Assembly: GCA_035531775.1 (NCBI GenBank)
Contig: DATKSG010000093.1
Location: forward strand, 1 to 64,000
Length of the DNA: 64,000 nucleotides
Direction of reading: 5' to 3'
Origin: DATKSG01 sp035531775
GTDB lineage: Bacteria; Actinomycetota; Acidimicrobiia; Acidimicrobiales; UBA8190
The first letter of the stretch is position 1; each line of letters opens with the position of its first letter. Under the pieces are notes generated by a model that saw only the letters and a list, made by a program, of their open reading frames with translations, was not told the DNA's origin and did no database searches. Shown one piece after another: positions 56,160-64,000 of this stretch. A program made the translations under genes and the position numbers.

Positions 56160-57215
56160 ATGGGCCGGCGCGTCCTCATCACGGGCCTCGACACCTTCTG
56201 GGGCGGCCGCATGGCTCAGGCCCTCGAGTCCGATCCCGACATCGAGATGATCCTGGGCATGGGCACGAGCGAGCCGTCCGTGCCCCTTGAGCGCGCCGAG
56301 TTCGTCCGGGCCGACCAGACCTACTCGATCCTGTCGCGCATTGTGCGGGCCACGCAGGTGGACACCATCGTCCACACCTTCTTGGTGGTGGACTCGACCC
56401 GGGTGCCGGGGCGGGCACTGCATGAGATCAACGTGATCGGCACCATGAACCTCCTGGCTGCCGCCGGCCAGTCGGGCTCGCCGGTGCGCCAAGTGGTGGT
56501 CAAGTCGGCGGCGCTGGTCTACGGATCGGCCTCCACCGACCCGGCCTGGTTCCGCGAGGAGATGGGCCGCACCTCGCCTGCGCGCACCAGGGTGGAGCGG
56601 TCGCTGCTGGAAGTCGAGAGCTTCGTGCGCGACTTCGCCGAGGACAATCCGGCCACGGTGGTCACGGTGTTGCGCTTCGCCAACGTGCTCGGCACCGACA
56701 TAGTGACGCCCATCAGTTCGAACCTGGCGCGGCCGCTGTGCCCGGCGGTGGCCGGGTACGACCCGATGCTGCAGTTCGTGGAAGAAGACGACGTGGTCCG
56801 GAGCCTCGAGCACGTCACCCGGCAACGGATCCCCGGGCTCTACAACGTGGCCGGCGACGGGCGCCTGCCGTGGAGCGAGGTGGCGGCCATGTGCGGCACC
56901 CGGCCTCTGCGGCTCCCGCCGGTGGCCACCAAAGCGGCGGCCGCCCCGCTCGTGCGCCTGGGCCTCATCGACTTCCCACCCGAGCTCGAGGGCCTCCTGC
57001 GCTATGGCCGCGGCATCGACACCTCACGCATGACCAACACCGGCTTCTCGTGCCGCTACTCGACGGCCGGTGCCGTCGACAGCTTCATGAGGGCTACTCG
57101 TCTCCGGCGCAGCATGGGCGCAGACCTGCCCGCCTACACCTACGAGCGGGACGTCGAGCAGTTCTTCCGGAACTCCTCGGCCGTGGTCCGCTCCACCGGA
57201 AACCATCCGGGCTGA
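56160..57215 (+). CDS. NAD-dependent epimerase/dehydratase (extended SDR)
   Basis: 351 aa. The N-terminal Rossmann motif (GRRVLITGLDTFWGGRMAQA) departs from the canonical TGxxGxxG, with TGLDTFWGG. Others: TIVHTFLVVDSTRVPG, HEINVIGTMNLLAA, KSAALVYGSA, and RFANVLGTDIVTP. The Tyr-X3-Lys pair of active SDRs is not evident, so it may bind rather than turn over a sugar-nucleotide or lipid. Co-transcribed with the acyltransferase. Similar to mycobacterial GalE2-type proteins. Confidence 0.82.
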   Translation: MGRRVLITGLDTFWGGRMAQALESDPDIEMILGMGTSEPSVPLERAEFVRADQTYSILSRIVRATQVDTIVHTFLVVDSTRVPGRALHEINVIGTMNLLAAAGQSGSPVRQVVVKSAALVYGSASTDPAWFREEMGRTSPARTRVERSLLEVESFVRDFAEDNPATVVTVLRFANVLGTDIVTPISSNLARPLCPAVAGYDPMLQFVEEDDVVRSLEHVTRQRIPGLYNVAGDGRLPWSEVAAMCGTRPLRLPPVATKAAAAPLVRLGLIDFPPELEGLLRYGRGIDTSRMTNTGFSCRYSTAGAVDSFMRATRLRRSMGADLPAYTYERDVEQFFRNSSAVVRSTGNHPG

Positions 57216-57222
57216 TTGGCCG

Positions 57223-57843
57223 TCACAGCCGCTTGAGCCACCTGAGCATGAGCTCTTCCCGGCGCTCCTCCCATTCCTCGGAGGTGACGGCGTAGCGGAC
57301 GTGGTCCTCCCAGCGCCCGTCGATCTCCAGGTAGCGCAGAGCCACGCTCTCCTCGCGCACCTCGAGCTTCTCCACCACCCGCCGGCTGGCGCCGTTGCGG
57401 GGCACGATGGCGATCTCCACGCGATGCAGTCCGATCTCCTCGAAGGCGAATCGCAATACCACCACGGTGGCTTCGGGGGCGAGGCCCTGGCCGGCCAGCT
57501 CCTTGTCGATCCAGTACCCGACGAAGGCATTCTGGAAAGGTCCTCGTTGGATCGACGACAGCGTGATCTCGCCGGCCAGCCGGCCGCCCAGGAAGACGCC
57601 GAAGCCGTAGCCGCTGCCGATCTGTCGCTCCCGCTCGCGCGCCGCGCACCGGGCGGCGAAGCTGGCTCGGTCCTCGGGGGTGGTCGGGGCGCCGGCCGGA
57701 CGCGGCTCCCAGGGCACCAGCCAGTCCCGGCAGCGCACCCGCACGTCGTACCACTCGTCGTAGTCGGCTTCGGTCAGGGTGCGCAGGCGCGTACGCGCTC
57801 CCGACAGCTCCAGGGGGTTCGTGCGCGATGCCCGGCCGATCAT
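57223..57843 (-). CDS. GNAT-family acetyltransferase (RimJ/RimL-like)
   Basis: 206 aa. RTLTEADYDEWYDVRVRCRDW, VFLGGRLAGEITLSS, FVGYWIDKELAGQGLAPEAT (acetyl-CoA site) and GLHRVEIAIVPRNGASRRVV are the usual ribosomal-protein acetyltransferase blocks. ATG 57843 overlaps the aminotransferase stop as ATGA, so the two are coupled. Likely acetylates a protein N-terminal amine. Confidence 0.9.
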   Translation of the reverse strand: MIGRASRTNPLELSGARTRLRTLTEADYDEWYDVRVRCRDWLVPWEPRPAGAPTTPEDRASFAARCAARERERQIGSGYGFGVFLGGRLAGEITLSSIQRGPFQNAFVGYWIDKELAGQGLAPEATVVVLRFAFEEIGLHRVEIAIVPRNGASRRVVEKLEVREESVALRYLEIDGRWEDHVRYAVTSEEWEERREELMLRWLKRL

Positions 57844-58934
57844 CGCCCGAGCACCTCCTCCAACGCCGCCAACAGCAACGTCACGTTCCCCGGCCGCGCC
57901 ACGTGGCCCATACATCCGATACGCCAGACCCGGCCGGCCATGGGGCCGACGCCGCCCCCGATCTCCACGTCGTAGCGCTCGAGCAGCACACGACGGACGT
58001 CGGCCTCGGTCATGGCACCAGGCAGCTGCTCGGGCACCGCCACCGTGGTGAGCTGGGGAAGGCGGTGGCCCTTGGCCGCCACCAGGTCGAGGCCCAGAGC
58101 CTCCAGGCCGTCGTGGAGCATCTGCCCGCAGCGCTCGTGGCGGGCCCAGGCCGCCGCCAGACCCTCGTCGAGGACAACCCCGAGCCCGGCGTGCAAGGCG
58201 TACACCATGCTCACCGGGGCGGTGTGGTGATACGTCCGGCCCCCGGCCCCCTCCACGTACCCGGCGATGAGCCCGAGGTCCAGGTACCACGACGCCGGGC
58301 GCTCCACCTGGCGCCGGCGGGCGCGCTCGCCCATGGTCAGCGGAGCGAGCCCGGGCGGGACGCCTAGGCACTTCTGGGTCCCGCTGTAGGCGATGTCCAC
58401 GCCCCAGTCGTCCACCGCCGCCTCGATACCGCCGAGCGATGTCACCATGTCGGCCACGAGCAGGGCGTCACCCTTGGACCCGCCCACGGCAGCCACGTCG
58501 TTGCGCACCCCGGTCGAGGTCTCGGCGTGCACCATGGCGATGACGGCCGGGGCCCGGTGGGCGCCGATCACGGCCTCGGGGTCGAGAGGCTCGCCCCATG
58601 GCGCCTCCACCCGGACCACTTCGGCGCCGTGGCGGGCGGCCACCTCGCACATGCGCTCGCCGAAGAGCCCGTTCACCCCGACCACCACCACATCGCCCGG
58701 GTGCACCACGTTGAGCAGGGCCGCTTCCATGCCGGCGGACCCGGTCCCGCTCACGGGCAGGGTCAGGCGGTTGCCGGTGGCGAAGACGGTGCGCAGGCGC
58801 TCGCAGGTCTCGTCGAGCAGGGCCAGGAACTCGGGGTCGAGGTGGCCGAGCACCGGGCGCGTGAGGGCGGCGACCACCTCGGGGTACGGGTTGGACGGCC
58901 CTGGCCCCATGAGGACCCGCTCGGCGAAGGACAT
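57840..58934 (-). CDS. Alanine-glyoxylate / serine-pyruvate aminotransferase family (class V)
   Basis: 364 aa. PLP fold class V: LMGPGPSNPYPEVVAALTRP at the start, SGTGSAGMEAALLNVVHPGD, VHAETSTGVRND, LLVADMVTSLGG and the PLP lysine in AYSGTQKCLGVPPG. Moves amino groups between alanine or serine and glyoxylate or pyruvate. Could consume glyoxylate released by the malyl-CoA lyase encoded in the window, but no operon links them. ATG 58934, with TAGCAT 6 bases upstream. Confidence 0.9.
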   Translation of the reverse strand: MSFAERVLMGPGPSNPYPEVVAALTRPVLGHLDPEFLALLDETCERLRTVFATGNRLTLPVSGTGSAGMEAALLNVVHPGDVVVVGVNGLFGERMCEVAARHGAEVVRVEAPWGEPLDPEAVIGAHRAPAVIAMVHAETSTGVRNDVAAVGGSKGDALLVADMVTSLGGIEAAVDDWGVDIAYSGTQKCLGVPPGLAPLTMGERARRRQVERPASWYLDLGLIAGYVEGAGGRTYHHTAPVSMVYALHAGLGVVLDEGLAAAWARHERCGQMLHDGLEALGLDLVAAKGHRLPQLTTVAVPEQLPGAMTEADVRRVLLERYDVEIGGGVGPMAGRVWRIGCMGHVARPGNVTLLLAALEEVLGR

Positions 58935-58940
58935 GAGCGG

Positions 58941-58946
58941 ATGCTA
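58941..58946 (-). promoter_or_regulatory. Leaderless-type -10 box of the aminotransferase-GNAT operon
   Basis: TAGCAT followed by six bases and ATG 58934 on the minus strand. No ribosome site is present between them. Confidence 0.55.
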
Positions 58947-59028
58947 GGCACGAACCGGCGTGTCCTCGCCAACCTGAGCAGCGACGCCAGTCGCCGTTCG
59001 CCCTGTGGTGCCTGGCTAGCCTCGCGCC

Positions 59029-59613
59029 ATGAAAGCCGGCCCGGTGGTGCGCGCCGACCGGGTGCTCGCCCTGGTGCTGGGCCGACGGCGGCCTCGGTGG
59101 TGGACCACGCTGGCCGTGCTCTTCGCCATGACCGCCGCATGGAGCCTGGCCACCGCTCTTATGGCGTCGCCGGACGAACCGGCCCACACCATCAAGGCGG
59201 CCGCCGTGGCCCGCGGCCAGTTCTTCGGCACCCCGGCTCCGCCCACCGCCGGCGGGCCCTCCCCCGACGTCGCCGTCAGAGTGCCCGACGTGTTCGCCGC
59301 CGCCGTGGAGCTGCCCGGTTGCTACGCCTTTCACCCGGACGTGGACGCCTCCTGCGCCCCGGCGCTCCACCCGGTCACCGCGGTGGTGACCGTGGACACG
59401 CCGGCCGGACGCTACGAGCCGCTCTACTACTTCGTGGTGGGCTTGCCCAGCCTGTTTTTGTCCTCGGCTTCCGGCATCCGGCTCATGCGCCTGGTCGGTG
59501 GCCTGCTGTGTTGTGTGGATTTCTGGCTTCGGCCTTCGAGTCGGCACGGCGCCGGAACCTGTCGAGGCTCAACGACAAGCACACGGCACTGGTGCAGGAA
59601 TTCGGCATCCTGA
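59029..59613 (+). pseudogene. Truncated DUF2142-family membrane protein gene
   Basis: 194 codons from ATG 59029 (TAGCCT box, 6-base spacer). The first 160 residues match the start of DUF2142 proteins, which are integral membrane proteins about 450-500 aa long: one helix (about 25-45), a loop ASPDEPAHTIKAAAVARGQ, and a second helix (YEPLYYFVVGLPSLFLSSA). After about position 59510 the frame degenerates. A different frame then continues as LASAFESARRRNLSRL, and a third ends in a plausible acidic C-terminal tail at 59692. The gene appears broken by a frameshift or deletion. Confidence 0.65.
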
Positions 59614-59677
59614 CCGCCACCCCGGGGCCGACGACGCGCCGGAGCCGAGCGACGCGCCCACCACCGACAGCGGCGAC

Positions 59678-61477
59678 TCACACGCCTTGTAGCTCGTCGA
59701 TGAGCACACGCCACCGCTCATCCTCGCCCGGAGCTCGAAGCGGGCACCACGGGGCGAAGAGACTCAGATTCGGGTTGTAGTAGGGGTCGTCCTCGAGCCG
59801 GCCGCGCTCCCATTTGGTGAGGAAGTACCGGTAGTCGTGGAAGAACCCCGACATGCCCCGGCTCACCGACTCGTGGTGGACGAGCTCGGCGTGCGGCGTG
59901 TAGAGGACGCTCAAGCCCCGGTCAGCGAGGCGCATGCAGTAGTCGATGTCGTTGAAAGCCACTTCGAGCTGCTCGTCGAAACCGCCCAAGGCTTCGAAAG
60001 TGGAGCGCCGGGTCATGAGACAGGCGCCGGTGACGGCGCTGTAGGGCCGCACCACCCGGTCCCAATCGAAGTACCCCACACCACCGGCGGGCAGCCCCAT
60101 GAAGATGTGCCCGGCAATGCCGTGCTGGCCCAGCACCACGCCGGCGTGCTGGACCGTGCCGTCGGGGAAGAGCAGGCGGGCTCCCACTGCCCCAACATCA
60201 GGGCGATCGGCCAGCTCCACCAGGGCCCCCAGCCAGCCGGGCTGCAGCGCCTCCACGTCGTTGTTCATGAAGAGCAGCAGGTCGCTCCGGCAAGTGGCGG
60301 CAGCCAGGTTGTTGATAACCGACCAGTTGAAGGCGCCGTCGTACTCGAGCACGCGTACCCGGTCCCCCAGCTGCCGGCGCAGGGCGGCCGTCTCCGGCTC
60401 GATGCTGCCGTTGTCGATGAGAACCACATCGAGCTCGTCGGCTTCCGGCTCGCGTCCGAGTGACTCGAGACACCGAGCCGTCATGGCCGCCTGGTCGCGA
60501 TAAGGAATCACCACCGACACCGTCGGCGATGCGGAGCAGCGATGGCGGAGGTGGTACGCACCAGGGAAGGGGCCGTCGGCCACGTCGGCCTCGAGGCCCC
60601 GCCGGCGCACGGCGTCCTCGAGCGCGCCTCGGCTGGCCACGTGGGCCCACGGCTTGGCGGCGCTGTCGCCGGCGGCCGAGCCGGCCACGGCCCGCCAGTG
60701 GTACAGCACCCTGGGGATGTGCACCACCGCGCGGGCCTGTTCGGTGGCCCGCAACATCACGTCGTAGTCCTGGCTGCCGTCGAACTCGGGGCGGAAGCCT
60801 CCGACAGCGGCGAGCAGGCTGCGCCGCACCACCAGGAGGTGGCCCATGTAGGGGTAGGAGAGCAGCAGCTCCGGTGCCCAGTCAGGCTTGAAGTGCGGCT
60901 GGTAGGCCACACCGTTCTCGTCGATCTTGTCGTCGTCGCTGTAGAGCACGTCGGCGTCGGGGTACGCCGCCGTGGCGGCCACCACTTCGGCCAGGGCATC
61001 GGCTTCCAAGGTGTCATCGTGGTCGAGCAGGGCCACGAACTCGCCGGCGGCGGCGGCCAGCGCCGCATTGGTGGCCCTGGAGATGCCGCCGTTGGACTCA
61101 AGGGACTGCACCACCACACGGGGGTCGGACGCCGCCAGCTCGGACAGGACACCGGTGAGCGCCGGATCACCCGACGCGTCGTCACACAGGCACAGCTGCC
61201 AGTTGCCGTAGGTCTGCGCCTGCACCGACTCCACACAGGCCCGGAAGTACCACAGCTCGGGCCGGTAGACCGGGACTACCACGCTGATCATCGGGCCCGC
61301 CGTGGGTGCCGCTGTCACATGCCGTCGACCATGGGCCGCCTTGTCGCGTGCCCAGTACCGGTAGGCGGCGTGGTCGGTGCCGGCATCGGGGCCCCATGGA
61401 AGCCGGGCCGGCTCCGCCGCCCTCGGCGCTGACAACAGGCCGACGAGCTGCTCGGTGGACCAACGCAGTGCCTCCAC
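59678..61477 (-). CDS. Glycosyltransferase with two GT2 domains
   Basis: 599 aa. The first GT2 domain (about 62-290) has SVVVPVYRPELWYFRACVES and LLDHDDTLEADALAEVV, and the second (about 315-560) has VSVVIPYRDQAAMTARCLES and LLLFMNNDVEALQPGWLGAL (the DXD-like NND). C-terminal RRSTFEALGGFDEQLEVAFND and DIDYCMRLADRG are standard for O-antigen-type GTs. Adds two sugars or acts processively on a cell-surface glycan. GTG 61477 with TACGTT 8 bases upstream. Confidence 0.9.
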   Translation of the reverse strand: MEALRWSTEQLVGLLSAPRAAEPARLPWGPDAGTDHAAYRYWARDKAAHGRRHVTAAPTAGPMISVVVPVYRPELWYFRACVESVQAQTYGNWQLCLCDDASGDPALTGVLSELAASDPRVVVQSLESNGGISRATNAALAAAAGEFVALLDHDDTLEADALAEVVAATAAYPDADVLYSDDDKIDENGVAYQPHFKPDWAPELLLSYPYMGHLLVVRRSLLAAVGGFRPEFDGSQDYDVMLRATEQARAVVHIPRVLYHWRAVAGSAAGDSAAKPWAHVASRGALEDAVRRRGLEADVADGPFPGAYHLRHRCSASPTVSVVIPYRDQAAMTARCLESLGREPEADELDVVLIDNGSIEPETAALRRQLGDRVRVLEYDGAFNWSVINNLAAATCRSDLLLFMNNDVEALQPGWLGALVELADRPDVGAVGARLLFPDGTVQHAGVVLGQHGIAGHIFMGLPAGGVGYFDWDRVVRPYSAVTGACLMTRRSTFEALGGFDEQLEVAFNDIDYCMRLADRGLSVLYTPHAELVHHESVSRGMSGFFHDYRYFLTKWERGRLEDDPYYNPNLSLFAPWCPLRAPGEDERWRVLIDELQGV

Positions 61478-61610
61478 GGCGCCGGAACGTAGCACTCCGG
61501 CCGCAGAAGGCAGCGGCGGCCGCTGGGTAGACTCGCGGCACGCCGCCGGGCGTGCCCGTCTCTTCGTGACGACCGTGCCGGCGGCCCGTCGCGTGCGGCA
61601 AGGAGGATCG

Positions 61611-62057
61611 ATGCAAGACGGCGATCTCGACCCGAGGGAGTTGCTCGAACGCCTGCATGCCGATCGCCGGCTGCCGGCCTGGGATCCGCCGGCGCCGTCT
61701 CCGGCTCTGGCCGGTTGGCGCCAGCGCCCCATGCGCGACGAAGAACCGCTCGAGTACCTCCACGGGCACTGGGCCCTGCCCGAGCAATTCGACCCGGCTA
61801 CGGCCGGTGGCGGCTGGCGGGGACGCCTGGTCGGGCTCTTCGGGCGCTTGGCCTTCCGCGTCCTGGGTCCCTACCTGCACAGCGAACGGGAGTTGCTGGC
61901 CCGAGTGGTGCGCATGAACGACGCCTTGGCCCGGCGCTGTGACGAGCTGGCCGATGTCATCGCCGAACGCCAGATGACCGAGGCCGAGAGCGGGGCGAGC
62001 TTGGCGGCCTGGCTGCACGTGCTGGCCGACTCGCAAGCGGACGCCACAGAGAGGTGA
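61611..62057 (+). CDS. Hypothetical helical protein before a glycosyltransferase
   Basis: 148 aa with a disordered first half, then helices (WRGRLVGLFGRLAFRVLGPY, LLARVVRMNDALARRCDEL). It recalls the helical region that accompanies methyltransferases and glycosyltransferases of surface-glycan loci. ATG 61611 with AGGAGG 4 bases upstream. Ends in a GTGA overlap with the next glycosyltransferase, so it is probably an interaction partner. No catalytic motif. Confidence 0.6.
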   Translation: MQDGDLDPRELLERLHADRRLPAWDPPAPSPALAGWRQRPMRDEEPLEYLHGHWALPEQFDPATAGGGWRGRLVGLFGRLAFRVLGPYLHSERELLARVVRMNDALARRCDELADVIAERQMTEAESGASLAAWLHVLADSQADATER

Positions 62058-63271
62058 TCCTGTCCCGGAGCCGGCCCGCCGGCTGGCCCCGCATCGTCGT
62101 GCTCACCCCGAGCTGGGGCACGAGCAGCGAGTCGCAGTGGGCCCTGCGCCAGGTGGCGGGAGCCTTGGCCCAGTCCGCCGACGTGCACGTCATCACCCCC
62201 CAGGGCGCGTCGGCCCGGGGATACTTCGACGGGGTCTTCACCGTGCAGGAGATGGCATCGGCCGAGCGCCTCGCTTCGGCCATACGGCGACAGCTGCTGG
62301 TGGCGTCGCTGGCCGGGCGCCGGCTCGAGGGGGAGGCCCTAGCGGCCAAGGCGGCGCTGCTCGACGAGGGCCAACAGCAGTGGGAGCCGGCGCAGGCCCT
62401 GCTCCATGCCTTGCATCCCGACCTGATCGTGCTGGGCGACCACCGCCATGTGGGCGCCGCCCGGCTGGCCGACAGAGTCTGCCCCGACGTGCCCCTGGTG
62501 GTCGTGCCCCTGGTCTCGGCGTGGTCCGAGCCGGCCGATGAGTACTACGGCGATGTCTTTGATCGAGCGGTATGCGCCTTGGTCTTCACCGACGACGAGG
62601 CTCGACAGCTGCAGGCGGCGCCGGGCGCTGCACCGGTGCACGTGGTGGGCCTGCCCATGGCGGCCAACCCCAGCGTGCAGCGCGAGCCCAATACCTATCT
62701 CGGCGAGCAGACCTACGGCCTGGTCCTCCTGGGCGCCCCGTGGGCTTCGCCCGCCGCCGGCGGCGACGTCACCCGTCTGTTGCGGGTGGGGTTCCCACGC
62801 CGGACCGTGGCCGTGGCCGCCACCGACCGACTCGTCATGCTGCACGGCGGCGAGGAGCGACAGGTCGGACCGGTCGAGCGCGGCAGCGACCTGTTGCGCC
62901 TCATGGCTTGGGCGTCGTTGACCGTCGATGCCCGACCCGGGAGCCTGTTCGGCCGCCGGGCGCTCGAGTCGCTGCTCTACGGCACGCCGGTGGCCGTGCC
63001 CAGCCGGAGTCGGGCCCGCCAGCATGCCGATGTCGGAGGCGGGGGCCTTTGGTTCTCGGGTCCCGGCGACCTGGCCTGGTGCGTCGAGGCGCTGTTCGAC
63101 GACGAGGTGGCCTCGGCGCTCGGCCGGCAGGGTCGCCGCTACGCCGAGGAGCGCTTCGGCGACACCGCCGCCTTCGTGGAGCGGGTCACGCAGGCCGTGC
63201 TCCCGGTGGTGGGTGCCGGACCCGTGTCGGGCCCGGTGTCCGGCCCGGTGTCCGGCCCGGTATCGGCGTAG
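62054..63271 (+). CDS. Glycosyltransferase family 1/GT4-like
   Basis: 405 aa. Rossmann N domain (RIVVLTPSWGTSSESQWALR), C domain with SLTVDARPGSLFGRRALESLL (donor binding, like GT4 GxPxxxxE) and YGTPVAVPSRSRARQHAD. GTG 62054 overlaps the preceding stop. The C terminus carries four GPVS repeats encoded by 12-bp tandem repeats. Sugar specificity unknown; presumably part of the same surface glycan pathway as the GT2 protein. Confidence 0.82.
   Translation: MILSRSRPAGWPRIVVLTPSWGTSSESQWALRQVAGALAQSADVHVITPQGASARGYFDGVFTVQEMASAERLASAIRRQLLVASLAGRRLEGEALAAKAALLDEGQQQWEPAQALLHALHPDLIVLGDHRHVGAARLADRVCPDVPLVVVPLVSAWSEPADEYYGDVFDRAVCALVFTDDEARQLQAAPGAAPVHVVGLPMAANPSVQREPNTYLGEQTYGLVLLGAPWASPAAGGDVTRLLRVGFPRRTVAVAATDRLVMLHGGEERQVGPVERGSDLLRLMAWASLTVDARPGSLFGRRALESLLYGTPVAVPSRSRARQHADVGGGGLWFSGPGDLAWCVEALFDDEVASALGRQGRRYAEERFGDTAAFVERVTQAVLPVVGAGPVSGPVSGPVSGPVSA
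63218..63265 (+). repeat. 12-bp tandem repeat at the end of the glycosyltransferase gene
   Basis: Four copies of a GGCCCGGTGTCC-type unit (63218-63229, 63230-63241, 63242-63253, 63254-63265) code for GPVS x4. In-frame copy-number change would only alter tail length. Confidence 0.85.
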
Positions 63272-63274
63272 GCC

Positions 63275-64000
63275 TCAGCCCACCGACCCGGCCCGGCGCG
63301 CCGTTGAGGGGACGATGGGCGCCGACCGACCGGTGCCGGCTGCGCCGCCGGTCCCCTTGTCAGTGGAGACGCGCTGGGCGGACGGCTGCTCCTCGAGGTA
63401 CTCCTCCTCCACGTTCACGGCCCAGATGTCGTGGCCGGCCTGGTGCACGATGTTCTGGGCCGTGAGCATGGCGGTGTACATGGAGTGGTCCTGGTTGTTG
63501 TACTTGTGCATGCCGTTGCGCCCCACGGGGTGGACATTGGGCACCTCCTCAGCCAGCCAGTGGCGGATGATCTCGACCGCCTGCCGGTACCTCTCGTCGT
63601 ATACGGGATAGGCCTTCGGCATCCGCACCACGTAGCCGCACTGGACGTCACCGGGCTCGGCCAGGCCGATGGCAGCCAGCTCGGCGGTGGCCAGGACCAC
63701 CAGCTCCTCATCGGGGGCCGACCACAGCTCGTCGCCTTCGAAGACGAAGTACTCCAAGCCCAGACAGGTACCGCCGGGTCGGACCATGAACGGGGACCAG
63801 GAGCCGAAATTCTGGATGCGGCCGACTTTCACGCCTGGGTGGTGGATGTAGATCCAGTTGTCGGGGAACCCCCGGGTGTCGGGCACCACCAGGGCGACGG
63901 TCAGGAAGTCCCGGTAACGGAGCTCCGAAGCGGCCTGGCACACCTCGGGCGGCGCCGGTGGGTCGAGGGCACCGACGAGGGCCGACAACGGCATCGAGCT
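63275..64000 (-). CDS. UDP-galactopyranose mutase-like FAD-dependent protein, C-terminal part (runs off window)
   Basis: About 241 codons in the window; the gene continues past the right edge. The open frame upstream of the ATG at 63994 reads on without a stop. ELRYRDFLTVALVVPD, NWIYIHHPGVKVGRIQNFGS, GLEYFVFEGDELW and PKAYPVYDERYRQAVE match the C-terminal half of the UGM-like or protoporphyrinogen-oxidase-like NAD(P)/FAD proteins in glycan loci. The tail of about 40 residues is disordered. Possibly makes a furanose sugar for the neighbouring glycosyltransferases. Confidence 0.75.
   Translation of the reverse strand, partial: SSMPLSALVGALDPPAPPEVCQAASELRYRDFLTVALVVPDTRGFPDNWIYIHHPGVKVGRIQNFGSWSPFMVRPGGTCLGLEYFVFEGDELWSAPDEELVVLATAELAAIGLAEPGDVQCGYVVRMPKAYPVYDERYRQAVEIIRHWLAEEVPNVHPVGRNGMHKYNNQDHSMYTAMLTAQNIVHQAGHDIWAVNVEEEYLEEQPSAQRVSTDKGTGGAAGTGRSAPIVPSTARRAGSVG

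Overview
The window is GC-rich DNA (roughly 70% by eye), densely packed on both strands, with many GTG starts and translationally coupled ATGA/GTGA/TGATG overlaps. The families point to an actinobacterium, possibly class Acidimicrobiia: a coenzyme-F420 enzyme, a SufBCDSU iron-sulfur system with a Rieske protein, a TIGR03084/DinB-type protein, ethylmalonyl-CoA pathway enzymes, a SepX/GlpR-like divisome protein, a DUF4115 protein and mycobacterial-style lipid genes. Class assignment is inference. About twenty genes have a TANNNT hexamer 6-8 bases before the start codon and no Shine-Dalgarno sequence, which suggests common leaderless transcription.

Layout. 1-1221: two insertion-sequence fragments, an ISL3-type transposase truncated where a second element (IS30-like) begins, beside tRNA-Ala(CGC). 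1379-3948: a translin-family protein, a SepX-like membrane protein and a Gly/Ser-rich anchored protein. 3978-11933: a divergent assimilatory sulfate-reduction locus. Leftward: cysH, siroheme sulfite reductase, an F420H2-dehydrogenase-like (FrhB/FpoF) subunit, a small unknown protein and an ABC ATPase. Rightward: cysD, cysN and a siroheme-synthesis dehydrogenase. 11996-17517: MarR regulator, aldehyde dehydrogenase, acyl-CoA synthetase, MFS exporter, sirtuin and a tiny membrane protein. 17549-23280: a leftward operon with a debranching enzyme, a GNAT, an FGGY kinase and a sphingosine-phosphate-lyase-like enzyme. 23399-31142: a rearranged suf locus with two sufC genes. 31229-42277: oligopeptidase, sulfotransferase block, LLM oxidoreductase, RmlC-like epimerase, flavin reductase, MBL hydrolase and an alpha/beta hydrolase. 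42290-46651: three ethylmalonyl-CoA pathway genes (mesaconyl-CoA hydratase, methylsuccinyl-CoA dehydrogenase, malyl-CoA lyase). 46711-53555: hydrolases, SDR, a divergent Lgt-like protein, MarR and a lower-GC methyltransferase. 53763-57215: an unusual short tRNA with anticodon UAA, an NlpC/P60 hydrolase, an acyltransferase and an epimerase. 57223-64000: GNAT, class V aminotransferase, a broken DUF2142 gene and glycosyltransferases ending in a partial UDP-galactopyranose-mutase-like gene.

Main result. In the cys operon an assimilatory siroheme sulfite reductase is translationally coupled to a protein with two 4Fe-4S motifs plus an FrhB domain. That is the architecture of the electron-input half of methanogen Fsr. 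The sequence therefore suggests a two-subunit, F420H2-driven assimilatory sulfite reductase in a bacterium. With CysDN, CysH and the siroheme dehydrogenase it forms a near-complete sulfate-to-sulfide route without an APS kinase gene.

Other points of note are a class I tRNA with a leucine (UAA) anticodon, two genes whose conserved N termini extend to a probable CTG start (sufD and the MBL hydrolase), and the kinase plus phospho-lyase operon.
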